DNA of 64,000 nucleotides, taken from assembly GCF_023343835.1 (NCBI RefSeq), contig NC_064444.1:17521219-17585218 (forward strand), written 5' to 3'. The translations under genes were made by a program, and so were the position numbers. Positions 1-16,499 of this stretch are shown here, piece after piece. The notes beneath the pieces are model-generated. The model was not told where the DNA came from and made no database searches. It saw nothing but the letters and a program-made list of their open reading frames with translations. The stretch is from Lagopus muta (taxonomy: Eukaryota; Chordata; Aves; Galliformes; Phasianidae). How positions within the stretch are numbered: position 1 is the stretch's first letter; each line of letters begins with the position of its first letter.

Positions 1-380
1 GGGAGCCTGGTGGTGAAGAACGCATCCCCAGCATCCAACCTGCTGCAGCCTTGAGCCTCATGCCCCATCACCGCTCACCACACAGCTCTCACACATGCAC
101 AGAACAGCTGGGTTGGAAGCCACCCCAAAGCCCATTGAGCTCCAACCTAGCTGACCCCCCAGCTCAGGCTGCCCATGGCCCATCCATGGCCTTGGGTACC
201 CCCAGAGATGGGCACCCACAGCTCTGGGCAACACCTCACCGCCATCTGAGCGGAATGTTTTCCCCTGGTACCCTAAACGAAATCTCCCTTTGGATTTCCA
301 TTGCACATTGGTTATCACCCAGCCACGCTCGTGTAGGCGAGCTGGGAGACGCTGCACAAAGGAGGCTAGAGGTGTAGAAG
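1..380. other. Flank downstream of LCAT, no gene seen
   Basis: I recognise no exon, RNA gene or repeat here. Open frames of about 108 codons occur on both strands but have no recognisable motif and look like chance frames in GC-rich DNA. Confidence 0.4.
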
Positions 381-389
381 CCAAGTATG

Positions 390-395
390 TTTATT
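390..395 (-). terminator. LCAT: Candidate LCAT poly(A) signal
   Basis: The plus strand reads TTTATT, which is AATAAA on the LCAT strand. It lies about 510 nt past the LCAT stop codon and is the only canonical signal I see in that interval. It would give a much longer 3' UTR than the very short one of human LCAT, so the use of this site is an inference. Confidence 0.45.
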
Positions 396-906
396 AGGTA
401 GATCTGCTGATTCTAAGCCAGTCTTGCAGCAGGGACTCAGCTTGTTGCCTGTGTGATGGGGGCTGGCGGGGGCCCTTCTGCAAGCTGTGCCTATCCTGTC
501 CTTACCCACCCTGGTGGCTGCCCCGGCACCATGAGTGCTATCTTGCTTATATGGAGTCCTGTATAAAAAAGAGGCTATGACACCACGGCCTGAAGAGTCT
601 AAAGATAGCTTGCTAGCATTGAGGGCTTGCTCACACGCCGTAATCCACGAGTGTGATGTTAATGAGCTGGCAGCGTGGTTAATTATCCATCCACTAGTGG
701 GAAGTGACAAGACTCTGAAGTGTAATTAATCACTGCTCCCAAAACAAAAAAAGCCCAAACATTCAGAATGGAAGAGAGTGCCAACCCATCCACCTGAGCT
801 GTTGTTCTTGCTCCTTCTCATAGATACCCAGCTCGGAGTCCTTTACTCCCCTTCATGCCAGCTTCTGGTGGATACAAGCATGGAGAGAAGCTGGTCATCA
901 CCTCCT

Positions 907-6287
<5,381 letters not shown>

Positions 6288-6331
6288 GGCCAGCTTGGCT
6301 GGGCTCCCTCCAGCAAACGGAGCAAACGGGC

Positions 6332-6338
6332 TTTTATA
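6332..6338 (-). promoter_or_regulatory. LCAT: TATA box of LCAT
   Basis: TATAAAA on the minus strand, about 45 nt upstream of the LCAT ATG, in a GC-rich stretch. Normal TATA spacing would give a 5' UTR of roughly 15-20 nt. The transcription start itself is inferred. Confidence 0.7.
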
Positions 6339-6377
6339 GCTTAGGCAGGTCCAGGAGCCCGGGCTGCAGGGGAGGGG

Positions 6378-7550
6378 AGAGCTGCAAGGGGCTGGGCGGG
6401 ATGGGGAGGAGGGACTGGGAGGGACAAAGGCCCGGCCTTGCAAATGTGCCATCCCCTGTGAACGCTGCGGTGGCCGGAGACACTTTGTACCCTCAGAGAT
6501 CTGCCCACGGGTGGCCAAAGCCATTGATGTCTTTGGTCAGTGAGCACAGCATGCCTGCGGCAGGTGACGCCAGTGGCGGACACAGCAGGCTCCCTGCAGA
6601 AGCACGGCCGTGCCTTGGGTCGGAAGGGAGGTTGCCGCATCCACAGCGCAGAGCACTGAGCCCGCTGTGATCGCTGCCGGCCCCCTGCTTGGGTTGTGTT
6701 CTGCCCGTGTTGCCACAGCTGAGGGCAGGGCTGCAGCTGTGAGTTCGCAGCACCCCCTGGTTGCCCCTGTGGTGGAGGCGATGGGGGGCCTCAGTGGGCC
6801 GTCCTGAGCATCTCCCAAAGGCCCAAATGGGAGCCTGGATAGCTCAGTTGGGAGAGCATCAGACTTTTAATCTGAGGGTCCAGGGTTCAAGCCCCTGTTC
6901 AGGCGAAGCTTTTATCCTTTACGCGGGACGGAGGGCAGCCGGAGCAACGCTACCCTGCGCCACGCACGCCGCAGCCTGGCCCACGCGCTGCCTCCTCACT
7001 GTTTTCCCTCTCGGGCGCTCTGTAGAGGAGGAGCTCGTGGCACACGCTGACAAGCCTCCTGCTGCCCCCTCTCTGCAGCTCTGCAGCTCTTCACCAATGA
7101 CTCGCCTCCGCTCAAACATCCTGCCAAAACAGGACTGCTCGGCAGGACCTGCTCGCTTCCGTCCTTAGCCGGAACGGAGCTCAGCGCACCGCAGACGTCC
7201 CAGGAGTCTGACTGCAGAAGGGCTGGCTCCCTGGACGCGTGTCCATGGCTTGGAACTGGGGGGACTCCGCACCACCATCAAGGCTGGAGAACAACTCAGG
7301 GCACTGATGGAGCTGAGCTCCTGAACCTGCTGGGGCAGCCCAAGGTGAGAGCAGGGAGCTGGACGTCTGGTGACTCGGTCTGCTTAGACTGTGTCCCTAC
7401 CTGGGGGCGTCTCAGTCTCCCCTGGGGCAATCTTATCAGTCTGCACTGTCCTCAGCCACTGATAGTGATTAGAATATCATTATTATCTTAGTTGATCTTC
7501 CTGCTGGGATGTCCTTGTTCCTCAATGGCCCCTCCTGGGGTGGCTTCATC
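6378..7550 (+). repeat. Source arm of inverted duplication with tRNA-Lys
   Basis: This 1.17-kb block starts about 40 bp beyond the LCAT TATA box and includes the tRNA-Lys gene. It recurs in reverse orientation, with few differences, at 33,874-35,046 and 47,169-48,341. Outside the tRNA I see no gene; the frames on both strands are shadows of GC-rich sequence. Confidence 0.85.
6833..6905 (+). tRNA. TRNAK-UUU: tRNA-Lys (anticodon TTT)
   Basis: 73-nt cloverleaf without intron. The acceptor stem GCCTGGA pairs with TTCAGGC (one G-T pair), the discriminator base is G, and the anticodon loop is CTTTTAA between TCAGA and TCTGA. A box (TAGCTCAGTTGGGAGAGC) and B box (GGTTCAAGCCC) are intact. A short T4 stretch at 6910-6913 can serve as the Pol III stop. 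The sequence is close to the standard vertebrate tRNA-Lys-TTT. Confidence 0.96.
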
Positions 7551-7706
7551 TCTGGGAACCACCATGGGCTGTCCATCCAGCAGTGACCCTGTCCATCAGA
7601 TTGTCCCATGCTTGGCATGGACAAGTCCAGAATTTGAGACAAAGCATTGTCTTCGCCTGCCTCGTTCTGCACCCTTCTCAGTCCTTCTCCTTCACCCCTC
7701 AGGAAG

Positions 7707-8810
7707 GTTTGGTTTTCAACCTGAACATGCATTAGTTGTTACTCTTCATTGTTCTTCACATGGGCTTAATAGACTTATTCCCAGAACCGACTTTCTGGGC
7801 AGGGGGAGAAAAGAGGGATGATGAAATTGTCTTTTTCCCTTTCTGTGTCTCAGCTGTGTAAAAGTGGGATGGGTCAGCCTCTTTTCCCAGGTAACAGGGA
7901 TAGGACAAGAGGTCATGGCCTCCACTTGCACCAGGGGAGGTTCAGGTTGGATATTCCTAAGGCAAACGAGCCATTTTGCCCTCAATTTCCATATCCAGCC
8001 CCTTCCCTTCTGACCGTACGATCTCAGACCAGAAGGAAGAACCTGGGCAGCAGCCCACCACGGAAATCCATCCCCTCCCACAGCCATGGCACAGCTCTTG
8101 GCCCAGGGCAGAAGCCCTCGTCCACGTTCTACTCCTCATTCTGTTCTCTTTCTGAAGTGGATAGGGATGAAGAAAAATATCAGCCTGCAGCCCAAAGCCT
8201 CCCTCTTCCCTTCCCGTGCCCCTGTGGCTCCTTCACCAGCTGAGCCTTGAGTGACTCCCCAGCGGGACCTGTGAGACACCTTGAATTTCTTTCCTGAAAG
8301 CTGCTGTGAGCTCTGCACAGCTGTCAGAAGGGGGCACTAAGACGAAGGAAACCGTGTTTCAATGGGCTGCAGGCTTGTGAAGAGCAAAAAGCCCTTCCTC
8401 CAAGTGGAGGCCCTCTGGTGCAGCGCAGAGCTCTCCGTGTGCCTTCGGGAATGTGGGAAAAGGCTGATGGAAGGGGTCTGCAAAGGCACTGGCAGAAGAT
8501 GTCTGTGCTAGCATGGGATCCTCTCTGACCATTAGACCTGTGAGCAGGACACATCCTTGTAAAGCACGGCCAGATTCTTTGAGGTGCAGAGCGGCACCAG
8601 ATAGCCAGAGACATCCTGAGGCAGCCTCAATAAGGGGAAGACCAAAACACCAGTGGTCATCCGGAGAGGTGAAGAAATGGACTGGAAAAGGAAAGGCAGC
8701 TTTAGAAAGCAGGAACTGGCAGCTGCTATTGGCTGTTCCAACAAGAGGAACAGACAGATGAACAGGAAAAATGAAAAATGGTCAGAGAGAATAGAAAATG
8801 TCCTTGTCTC
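7707..8810 (+). repeat. Segment copied directly into both B spacers
   Basis: This block recurs in the same orientation at about 36,065-37,165 and 49,360-50,460 with over 98% identity by eye. In those copies it joins abruptly to DNA that matches 13,482 onward. It includes a CR1 fragment at its left end; the rest is not recognised. The following bases 8,811-9,204 hold nothing I recognise apart from the flank of SDR1. Confidence 0.8.
7845..7985 (+). mobile_element. CR1 LINE fragment, 3' region
   Basis: Resembles the CR1 stretch just 3' of ORF2: an 'aacagggataggacaagagg' section, then 'caccaggggaggttcaggtt' and 'ggatattcctaaggcaaac'. The sense strand is plus. Only this short section is recognisable and the element is inactive. 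Confidence 0.7.
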
Positions 8811-9204
8811 CTGGCTGTCCCAAGGGAAAAAGAGGAACTAGTAACAGCCATTGTCTGCTCCCAATGGTGGTGTCATGCACCGTTGATGTCCGACTTGCTT
8901 TCTTCCCAAAATGCAGCCCCTCTCTCCAAGGAATCCCTGTGCACAAATGTTTCCACAAGGTCTTCTGACAGGACCCGAATCCCTCATTGGGTAAGAGGCA
9001 GCCTGAGCCTGGATCCTGTCATGTAGGCCTCAAAGCATTGGTGAAGACTGTGAAAATTGTACTTGAAACAAGAGCAAGAGGGCGGCTCACATACTGCACA
9101 TACACTGCAATCATTGTTTACAGTCACAAGTTTGTTAGCACACTGCCACAAGTCAATGTAGCAACAAAGAGATCACTGTCAAAATCCAAGGCTTGGCCAG
9201 CACC

Positions 9205-11623
9205 TCACCAGGCCATAACTTTCCCTTCCCAGTTCAGGAAGGTCCCGCTGTCCTTCTCAGAGAGCTTGGAGAGCACCTTCAGCATCCCTCCTACGCTCTC
9301 ATCCACTGTCACTCGGGACTGCAGGGGCAGAGGGAGAAAAATGGCTGTGTGCCCAAGGGCCCAGCCGATCCAGGAGCCTTCAATACACAGGGAGCTCCAC
9401 ATTCCCACTATAAGGGATTCTTGCAAACCTTGGCCAGAAACGCTCTTACCTTATCTTCTAATGTGCCTCCTGTGTCTGTTTTGACCCAGCCGGGATGGAG
9501 AGCAACACAGAGGATGCCATGGTCCCGGTACCCCATGGACTGGCACCTGGTGAGCATGTTGAGAGCAGCCTGTGGGAGGCAGCACAGGGATCAGGTGGGG
9601 ATGAGAAGGTGCAGCACAGGGACCCCACAGTGGTCTTCCCATGCAGATGCCCAGTCCCAAAAAGGATCTGTATTGACATGGCCCTTTGTGGTTGAGCCTG
9701 GGGCCAGGCGTGGGAGTGTGTTATGAGGGGGAACCAGCAACTGACAGCACCTTGCTGCAACGATATGAGAGCGCTTGTCCGTACTGCCACAGATAGAGGT
9801 CCTGAATGGATCCAGCAGTGCTGGACATGTTGATGATGGCTGCCTTGCTGCAGCTCAACCCTGAGCCCGGCTTCTCTTGGGCTGCCTTCTTCAGAAGAGG
9901 CAGGAACGCCTGTGGAGAAGGGAGAAGTGAAGGTCTGGATGATGGCAAGGTGAACATGAGGCAGCAGATGGCCTGGAGCCAAAAGGGCTGACTGTGTCCT
10001 GAGATGCCTCAGGCACAGCCCTGCTGATGGGCGAGGGGAGAACTCACCTCGAGCACTGGGTTGGGTGCCACAGTGTAAGAAGGACATAGAACTATAACTG
10101 AGCACCCAAAGGAGGGCTGTGAGATGGGGAGGGGTCTGAGGGCACTGTGCAAGGAGAGCTGAGGGCACTGGGTCTGCTCAGCACAGAGCAGAGGAGGCTG
10201 AGGGGAGGTCTCATGGCAGCTGCAGCCCCTTGTGGCCTACAGCCCCTCATGACCTATGGCATACAACTCCTCACAGGGAGCAGAGGGGCAGAGCTCTTGG
10301 GACAGCAACAGGACCCAAAAAACAGCATGGAGCTGCGAAAGGGGAATGTTGGGTAGGGATTAGGGAAAGGTTCTGCACCAGAGGATGGTGGGCATGGCAC
10401 AGCTCTCCAGGGCAGTGCGCATGGCCCTGAGCTGCTGGAGCTCTGGGAGAGCTGGGGCACTGCTATCGGCCATAGGGTTTGACTTTCAGGTGGAGCCAGG
10501 GGTTGGAGCTGATGATTCCCATGGGTCTTCTTCAAATTTGGGATTCTGATAATTCGATAATTCCTTCCACAGCAGCAGTGTTGGCACCAGCCCCACTGGC
10601 AGCTGCCTTCCTCTTCCTCCTGATCCAGATTCCAGCTCCTCAGCACCTGATCCACAACTTTTCAGAGCATCTCAGGAGCACCACGCGTGACATCAGCACA
10701 AGAGCAGAGCAGGGCTCCGTCCCACGGGCCCCTTACTTTTTCCACTGGGGAAATGCAGAGACACAGAGCAGAATGTTCCCAGGGTAGGTGAGCACATTAC
10801 CTGGCTGAGCAGCAGAGGTGCAATGGTGTTGGTAGTGAACACATGGAGCATGTCGTCTAGTGTCTCAGTGTCAAGTGAGTTGTTATTTCCGATCCCAGCG
10901 TTGTTGATGAGGAGGTTCAGCCCCGAGCCCTTGAGGCGCTCCCCGACGCTGGCTGCGGCCGCCTTGATGCTGGCGGGATCAGTGACTTCTGCAGAGGCGA
11001 GGTGGGGAGGTGAGCGCCCGCTGCCCTCGGTGTCTGCCAGCAGGCACAGTGCTGGGACAGAGCCCTGCACCAGGGATGGGGGAGGACGGCGTGCTGGCAG
11101 AGCAGGGAGCCCAGGGAGGCAGCCTTGTGCTCCAGCTGTGTCACCTACCGAGCGGGACGATGACCAGGTTGGGGTGCTTGGAGGCCAATTTCTGCAGCTC
11201 CTGTAGAAGACAGCTGATGTGAGCCTCGTGTCGCGCTCTGAGCTGCTCAGCCAACACAGCCCTTTGCCTGCAGCCCTGGGGCACACGGTGCCAGGCAGTG
11301 GCAGCAGCTCCCTTCTTGATCCCAGGGCACCCCGTGCACACCTCATCCCATGGCCATCACACTCTGCCTCTCGTGTCCCTGGGGCCAGGGCTGCAGCTCC
11401 CTGGTGGAGACCCTCCCACATCCCCCCTCCTGCAGCAGCCCTGCTGTCCCCCACCTCAGCTCCAGCCCAGCCTCACCTGCGCTCGCTGTCCCTTGGGGTC
11501 CCGGCAGCCTGCAAAGACCCACTCAGGTGGGTTTGGCAATGCCAGCAGGTGCTGGACCAGCCCGAGGCCGATTCCCCGGTTGGCCCCAGTCACCAGAGCG
11601 GAGCGGACACGCAGCTCTCCCAT
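9205..11623 (-). CDS. SDR1: C-factor-like short-chain dehydrogenase/reductase
   Basis: Predicted NAD(P)H-dependent carbonyl reductase of the classical SDR family, nearest in style to insect sniffer and vertebrate C-factor-like proteins; likely cytosolic since no signal peptide or membrane segment is seen. Exons: 11477-11623, 11149-11200, 10801-10988, 9751-9909, 9450-9569, 9205-9318; all GT-AG, 259 aa. Motifs: TGANRGIG (12-19, cofactor loop), CRDP after strand 2 (Arg suggests NADPH), NNAG (95-98), Asn120, Ser158/159, Tyr178 and Lys182 (YRCSK), PGWVKT (208-213). The ATG has a strong context (AACATGG). Some upstream in-frame codons exist but are not conserved. This copy is the most divergent downstream of NNAG (GNNN loop, SIQDLYLWQYGQAL before SYRCSK, TGGTLEDK loop, ending GKVMAW), yet nearly identical to the others upstream. 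Substrate unknown. Confidence 0.9.
10150..10565 (+). mobile_element. CR1 LINE 3' end in SDR1 intron 3
   Basis: Runs from a 'gaggctgaggggaggtctca' section through 'gttgggtagggattagggaa' and 'ggagccaggggttggagctg' to a terminal run of degenerate 8-bp CR1 units (attctgat, attcgata). The end of the LINE is thus intact. Sense strand is plus, opposite to the gene. SDR1 has this element in intron 3; the other copies instead have a minus-strand CR1 tail there. Confidence 0.8.
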
Positions 11624-11678
11624 GTTGCTTCTCCTGCTTCTGCTCAGCGCACGTTGTTTGCTCAGTGCCCAAATGCTT

Positions 11679-11684
11679 CTTATA
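11679..11684 (-). promoter_or_regulatory. TATA-like box of SDR1
   Basis: GCTATAAGAAGC on the minus strand (core TATAAG), 56 nt upstream of the ATG. The element and spacing recur in most copies of the array. Confidence 0.55.
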
Positions 11685-12084
11685 GCTTGCTGAACTTCCA
11701 CCCCACCCACACAGAGCTGCGCAAACCCTCGGTTCTGTATTCAATATCTCCAGCTCTTTGACCTGTCCAGGGAAAAGCTCCTGGCTGGGAGCCAGCCTTG
11801 CAACGGGCAGAAATGACTTTGCTTTTTATGGTAAACTGTTCTGATAAGGTATATGGAAGGTGTGTGCTCCTTCAGGATGTCTGGTCGAGGCCTTTTTGCT
11901 GTGCCTTGTGGGATATATGAAGAAAGAGAGAAAGGCATCAAGACTGTGCAGGGACACATCGGACCTAAAAAGGGATAGGGATGTGTTCATGCAAACCCAT
12001 CCTGGACCATTATAGACCTGAGTGAGGAAATGCGAGAGTGAGATAGCTTGTTCCATCAAGTGTAGCTCATAGAGCATCGTCCTG

Positions 12085-13055
12085 ATCTTGGAAGCAGGGA
12101 ACGTTATGGAGCAGATCATCCTGAGTGCCATCATATGGCACACAGGGGACCATCAAATGATCAACAATCATCCAGTGTGGTCTTACGGAGGGTGGGTCCT
12201 GCCTGACTGAACCCAGTCTTGTTCTGTGACAAGATAACCCGCTTAGTAGACAAAGGAAAGGCTGTGGATGACGGTAGACTGGATTTTAGTAATTTTACAC
12301 CCTCTCCAATTGCATGACATTCCACAAGGATGGGTGCCACGTCTTGCACCTGGATCACAACAACCCCGTGCGGTGTTATGTGGTCGGGGAAGAGCGGCTG
12401 GAAGGTGCCTGGTAGAGAAGAACCTGGATGTGCTGGTTGACAGCTGGCTGAACATGAGGCAGAATGTGCTCAGATGGGCAAGAAGGCCAACGGCTTCCTG
12501 ACCTGCACTGGAAAGAGTCTGGCCAAAGGACTAAGGAAGTGACTGTCGCATTGCATGTGGCACTGGTGAGACTGCATCTCCAATGCTGGGCTCAGTTTTG
12601 GGCCCCTGACTGCCAGAAGGATCTTGAGTTGCCGGAGTGAGTGCAGAGAAGGGCAGTGCAGCAGATGCAGGAGTTATGAGGAGACACAGAGGGCATGGGG
12701 CTTGTTTGGTTTGGAGAAGAGGAGACTGAGGTGAGACCTCATAGCTCCCTACAGCTCCCTGAGAGGGTGCAACAGGGAGGAGGTGTCGGTCTCTTTTGTG
12801 AGGTGTGGAGCAATAGCACATGAGAGGGAGCAGCTGCCAGTTGTGTCAGAAAGTTCCTGTTGGACGTTAGTTATAATGTCTTCATGGAGAATTTTTCTCA
12901 AACAGTGCAACGGCCTGACCAGGAAAGCGGTGGATTCCCCATGCCTGAGATATTAAGGAGAGGTGTGGAGGTGGCTCTTGGGCACACAGTTTAGTGATGG
13001 GGTTCTGAAATCAGGTTGGACTTGTGAACTTGAAGGTCTTCTCCAGCAACAGTGA
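12085..13055 (+). mobile_element. CR1 LINE, end of ORF2 plus 3' tail
   Basis: Degenerate CR1 in sense orientation. It begins in the reverse transcriptase C-terminal region (sections like 'gagcagatcatcctgagtgc' and 'gacaagataacccgcttagt'), jumps across an internal deletion near 12,290, then reads through the 'gaacctggatgtgctggttg' region to the CR1 tail ('gcagtttagtgatggggttc'). An inverted relative with less internal loss lies at 35,046-35,995. The DNA between 11,690 and 12,085 is upstream flank related to 62,830-63,240. Confidence 0.85.
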
Positions 13056-13359
13056 TTCCCATATCCCTTATCCTGAGTCCAGCTTCCTCCTTGTCTCTGA
13101 TTCCTAGGCAGTGAAGGACATAGAGACGCAGGGGCTGTGCTATAGAAATTGATGTGACTGCCAAAGCGGCCTGCATTGGGTGGTGCCACGGGTGCTGGAA
13201 GCCTGCATACTGCCATACTGTGTCAGCAAGGTGAGGGGGCAGGGGATGATTTGGTGATGTCTGCCCATGGAGGGTGGATCACGGGACCCTTCACCTGCCC
13301 TAGGACACCCATCTCGTACACGGTACTTGAAGTGCAAGCACTCAGATGGCCAGCTCTTG

Positions 13360-13943
13360 CTTTCTGCAGAGCAAAGCCCCATTTCCCACCTCCACAGCCC
13401 TTCTTACTGGAAAATATCTCCCTCTTGCCCAGAAGCACCCAGCAGCCCCTGCCCACCCATGGCTATGGGCAGCATCTTCTTCCTGTTTCCCAGCCTATGC
13501 GTGGTGATGCACAGCCCTTCACTCCATCTCTGCCTTACTCCGTGTCCCCAGCCTCCTGTTCCCTCATGGGGAGCCCTTCCTGGACGCATCCTGTGCTCCC
13601 ACTGCACTCGTGCTTCCCCAGCCCTGGGCAGCCCACCTCATGAAGATGGACAGTGGCCCAAAGCCCTTGACTCCAGAGACGGACATTTCCAGCAGTGACA
13701 GCTGTCACTGGAGGGGACATCTGTCAGCGGCTGTGGTTGGGAGCAGTCTGTTCTGATGCTCATGGATGAGAAGTGGGAGCGCATGGGAAAAGGGGCTGCC
13801 CTGCATGGGCTGCCAGTGTGCATCAGAACTGTTGTGGTCACAGAGTCAGCAGCCTTGCTGTTGTCAGATATGGTTTTATGGAGGGGGAAGGCAGCAGCAG
13901 AGGGGTCAGTGCCAGGATCCAGGCATGAGGCCGGGCCAGCACC
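13360..13943 (-). repeat. 3' flank repeat of SDR2
   Basis: Homologous to the DNA downstream of the other SDR stops (for example 19,680-20,393 and 24,180-24,457), with a recognisable 'catttccagcagtgaca' core. It belongs to the ancestral duplicated unit and covers the likely 3' UTR. No separate gene seen. Confidence 0.6.
13875..13880 (-). terminator. Poly(A) signal variant of SDR2 (CATAAA)
   Basis: CATAAA on the gene strand, 64 nt past the stop, in a context shared by the whole array (ACCATATCTGACAACAGC follows). CATAAA is a weaker variant than AATAAA. Confidence 0.5.
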
Positions 13944-16389
13944 TCACCAGGCCACAACGTTCCCTTCCCAGTCCAGGAAGGACCCGCTGTCCTTCTCGGA
14001 GAGCTTGGAGAGCACCTTCAGCATCCCTCCTACGCTCGCGTCCACCGTCAGCGGGGCCTGCAGGGCAGAGGGAGAAAGGCAGGCGTGTGTGCCCAAGGGC
14101 TGCCCAGGCTGTGCCCTGGAGCCCGGCTGCGGGGAGGCAGCGGCCGGGCTGAGGGGGAAGCAGAGCCCTGGGAGGAGGGTGAGAGCTGGGAAGGCGGGCG
14201 GTGGGGCTGCCAGGAGCCGGGGCTGGCGCTGCGCAGGGGTCCCAGGGCAGGGAGAGCTGCCATGGTGCTGACGGAGCAGCCCCCTGAGGGGGTCTTGGTG
14301 CAGGGCTCCGGGAGACAGCAGCCTCCGTGGGAGACCAGCACAGGCTGTGGATGGACCCAACGTGGGGAAGCCCCTACCATTTGTCCGCCTGCATTCCCCA
14401 TGTCTGTCTGCACCCAGCCAGGATGGAAAGCGATGCAGAGGATGCCGTGTTCGCGGTACCCCATGGACTGGCACCTGGTGAGCATGTTGAGAGCAGCCTG
14501 TGGGAGACAGCACAGGGATCAGGTGGGGATGAGAAGGTGCAGCATGGGGACATGTGCAGATCCCATGGCCGGGGTTTGCAGATCTGTCCCAGCATGGTCC
14601 TCTGCAGTGGGGCTTGGGACCAGTAACAGGAATGTGAAGTGAGAGGAAGCCAGTGACTGACTGAAGCTCTGTCACAGTGGACAGAGGTGCAAGAGACTGA
14701 CAGAGATGACACTGGAGGGATTATGCAGTCATTTGCTGAGAAGTTTGGGCTCATATCCAACACATACCTTGCTGCACCGGTAAGACACGAAGTGAGCAAT
14801 GTCCCATAAATACATTTCTTTGATGGAACCCCCAATGCTGGAAATGTTGACGATGGCTGCCTTGCTGCAGCTCATCCCCGAGCCCGTGCTGCCCTGGGCT
14901 GCCTTCTTCAGCAGAGGCAGGAACGCCTGTGGGGAAGGGAAGGAGCAGCATGCACAGAGGAGGCTCACTGGAAGAGCGTATTTCCTTCCATATGTGGTGC
15001 ATCAGAACCAGAGAATCAGAGAGCTGTTGTTATTGGCAGATATCTCTGTAGATCCCCTGGTGCAGCCACCCACACTCAAGCAGAGCCACCCAGAGCCTAT
15101 TGCCCAAGACCTTGTTCAGGGGCTTCTGGGGATCTCCAGTGAGGGACACCAGACAACATCTGTGATCAGCCCATGGCAAGGCCCAGCCACCCTCCAGAGC
15201 TGAACAAAGTCAGAGAGCAAATTCTTGTTCTTCAGGCTCAAATCATGATACTCTGCTCTCTGGCATGGGCTCGCAGACCTGGGCTGTTATCATTTCACAG
15301 TAAGAGGCCCTAGGCTCCAAAGTGCCAAGGTCTTCTGCTTGCTGCCTGGTCTCAGTCAAGTCTGAAAAACGTGGAAGCTCTGAGCACAGCCCTCAGACAG
15401 CAAGAGACCAGATTGGGAGTTAAAGAACACTGGTCTGGACACAAAGGCAAGGACTCTGAAGGCGGAAAGTAGTGGAGGGTCTGATCAAAATGGCCCCTTC
15501 TTTCCTCCGCCAAAGATCTCAGGGATGCAGTACAGGGATGTTCCTGGAGCTGTGGGTGAAAACTCACCTGGCTCAGCAATAGAGGAGCAGTGGTGTTGGT
15601 GGTGTACACTTCGGCCATGTCCTTCAGTGTTTCACTGTCAAGCGTGTTCAGCCTTACAATCCCAGCGTTGTTGATGAGGAGGTTCAGCCCCGAGCCCTTG
15701 AGGCGCTCCCCGACGCTGGCTGCGGCCGCCTTGATGCTGGCGGGATCGGTGACTTCTGCAGAGGCGAGGTGGGGAGGTGAGCGCCCGCTGCCCTCGGTGT
15801 CTGCCAGCAGGCACAGTGCTGGGACAGAGCCCTGCACCAGGGATGGGGGAGGACGGCGTGCTGGCAGAGCAGGGAGCCCAGGGAGGCAGCCTTGTGCTCC
15901 AGCTGTGTCACCTACCGAGCGGGACAGGGACCACGTTGGGGTGCTTGGAGGCCAATTTCTGCAGCTCCTGTAGAAGACAGCTGATGTGAGCCTCGTGTCG
16001 CACTCTGAGCTGCTCAGCCAACACCAGCCCTTTGCCTGCAGCCCTGGGGCACACGGTGCCAGGCAGTGGCAGCAGCTCCCTTCTTGATCCCAATGAGTTC
16101 TGGGCACGGCCATTGCTTGTGTCCTGCCCCAGTTCTGCTGTGCCTGAGGTCCAGGGCTGCAGCTCCCTGGTGGAGACCCTCCCACATCCCCCCTCCTGCA
16201 GCAGCCCTGCTGTCCCCCACCTCAGCTCCAGCCCAGCCTCACCTGCGCTCGCTGTCCCTTGGGGTCCCGGCAGCCTGCAAAGACCCACTCAGGTGGGTTT
16301 GGCAATGCCAGCAGGTGCTGGACAAAGCCCAGGCCGATTCCCCGGTTGGCCCCAGTCACCAGAGCAGAGCAGACACTCAGCTTTCCCAT
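13944..16389 (-). CDS. SDR2: C-factor-like short-chain dehydrogenase/reductase
   Basis: Exons: 16243-16389, 15916-15967, 15568-15755, 14768-14926, 14378-14497, 13944-14057; 259 aa, all junctions GT-AG. Starts MGKLSVCSALVTG. Cofactor half carries GLGFVQ where most copies have GLGLVQ, and HPNVVPVPL in exon 2. Pocket-loop residues: VRLN after NNAGI, SIKEMYLWDIAHFV before SYRCSK, NAGGQM at the end of exon 5. The catalytic set Asn120, Ser158/159, Tyr178 and Lys182 is complete. Intron 3 is almost identical to that of SDR4, yet exon 4 differs from SDR4 at five clustered residues. A TATA-like TATAAG lies at 16,446-16,451. Confidence 0.92.
15005..15205 (-). mobile_element. CR1 3' tail in SDR2 intron 3
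   Basis: Reads as the antisense of a CR1 3' end (an 'agatatctctgtagatc' section followed by 'caagcagagccacccagagc'). It is shared at the same place by SDR2-SDR10, so the insertion predates their duplication. Confidence 0.7.
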
Positions 16390-16445
16390 ATTGCTTCTCC
16401 TGCTTCTGCTCCAGCTCACGTTGTTTGCTCAGTGCCCAAATGCTT

Positions 16446-16451
16446 CTTATA
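16446..16451 (-). promoter_or_regulatory. TATA-like box of SDR2
   Basis: TATAAG on the gene strand, 57 nt upstream of the ATG, in the same GCTATAAGAAGC context as SDR1. Confidence 0.55.
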
Positions 16452-16499
16452 GCTTGCTGAACTTCCACCCCATGCACGCAGAGCTTGCGCAAACCCTTG

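Noticed and set aside
10823-11206. 127-codon plus-strand frame, repeated over every SDR exon 3 and exon 2
   Set aside because: It lies antisense to conserved SDR exons and spans their introns; it recurs only because the genes do.
16244-16419. Upstream in-frame Met (MSWSR or MSRSR) as SDR start
   Set aside because: It is not conserved in SDR1, 5, 6, 7 and 8, while the MGEL/MGKL ATG has a strong context and is conserved in all copies.
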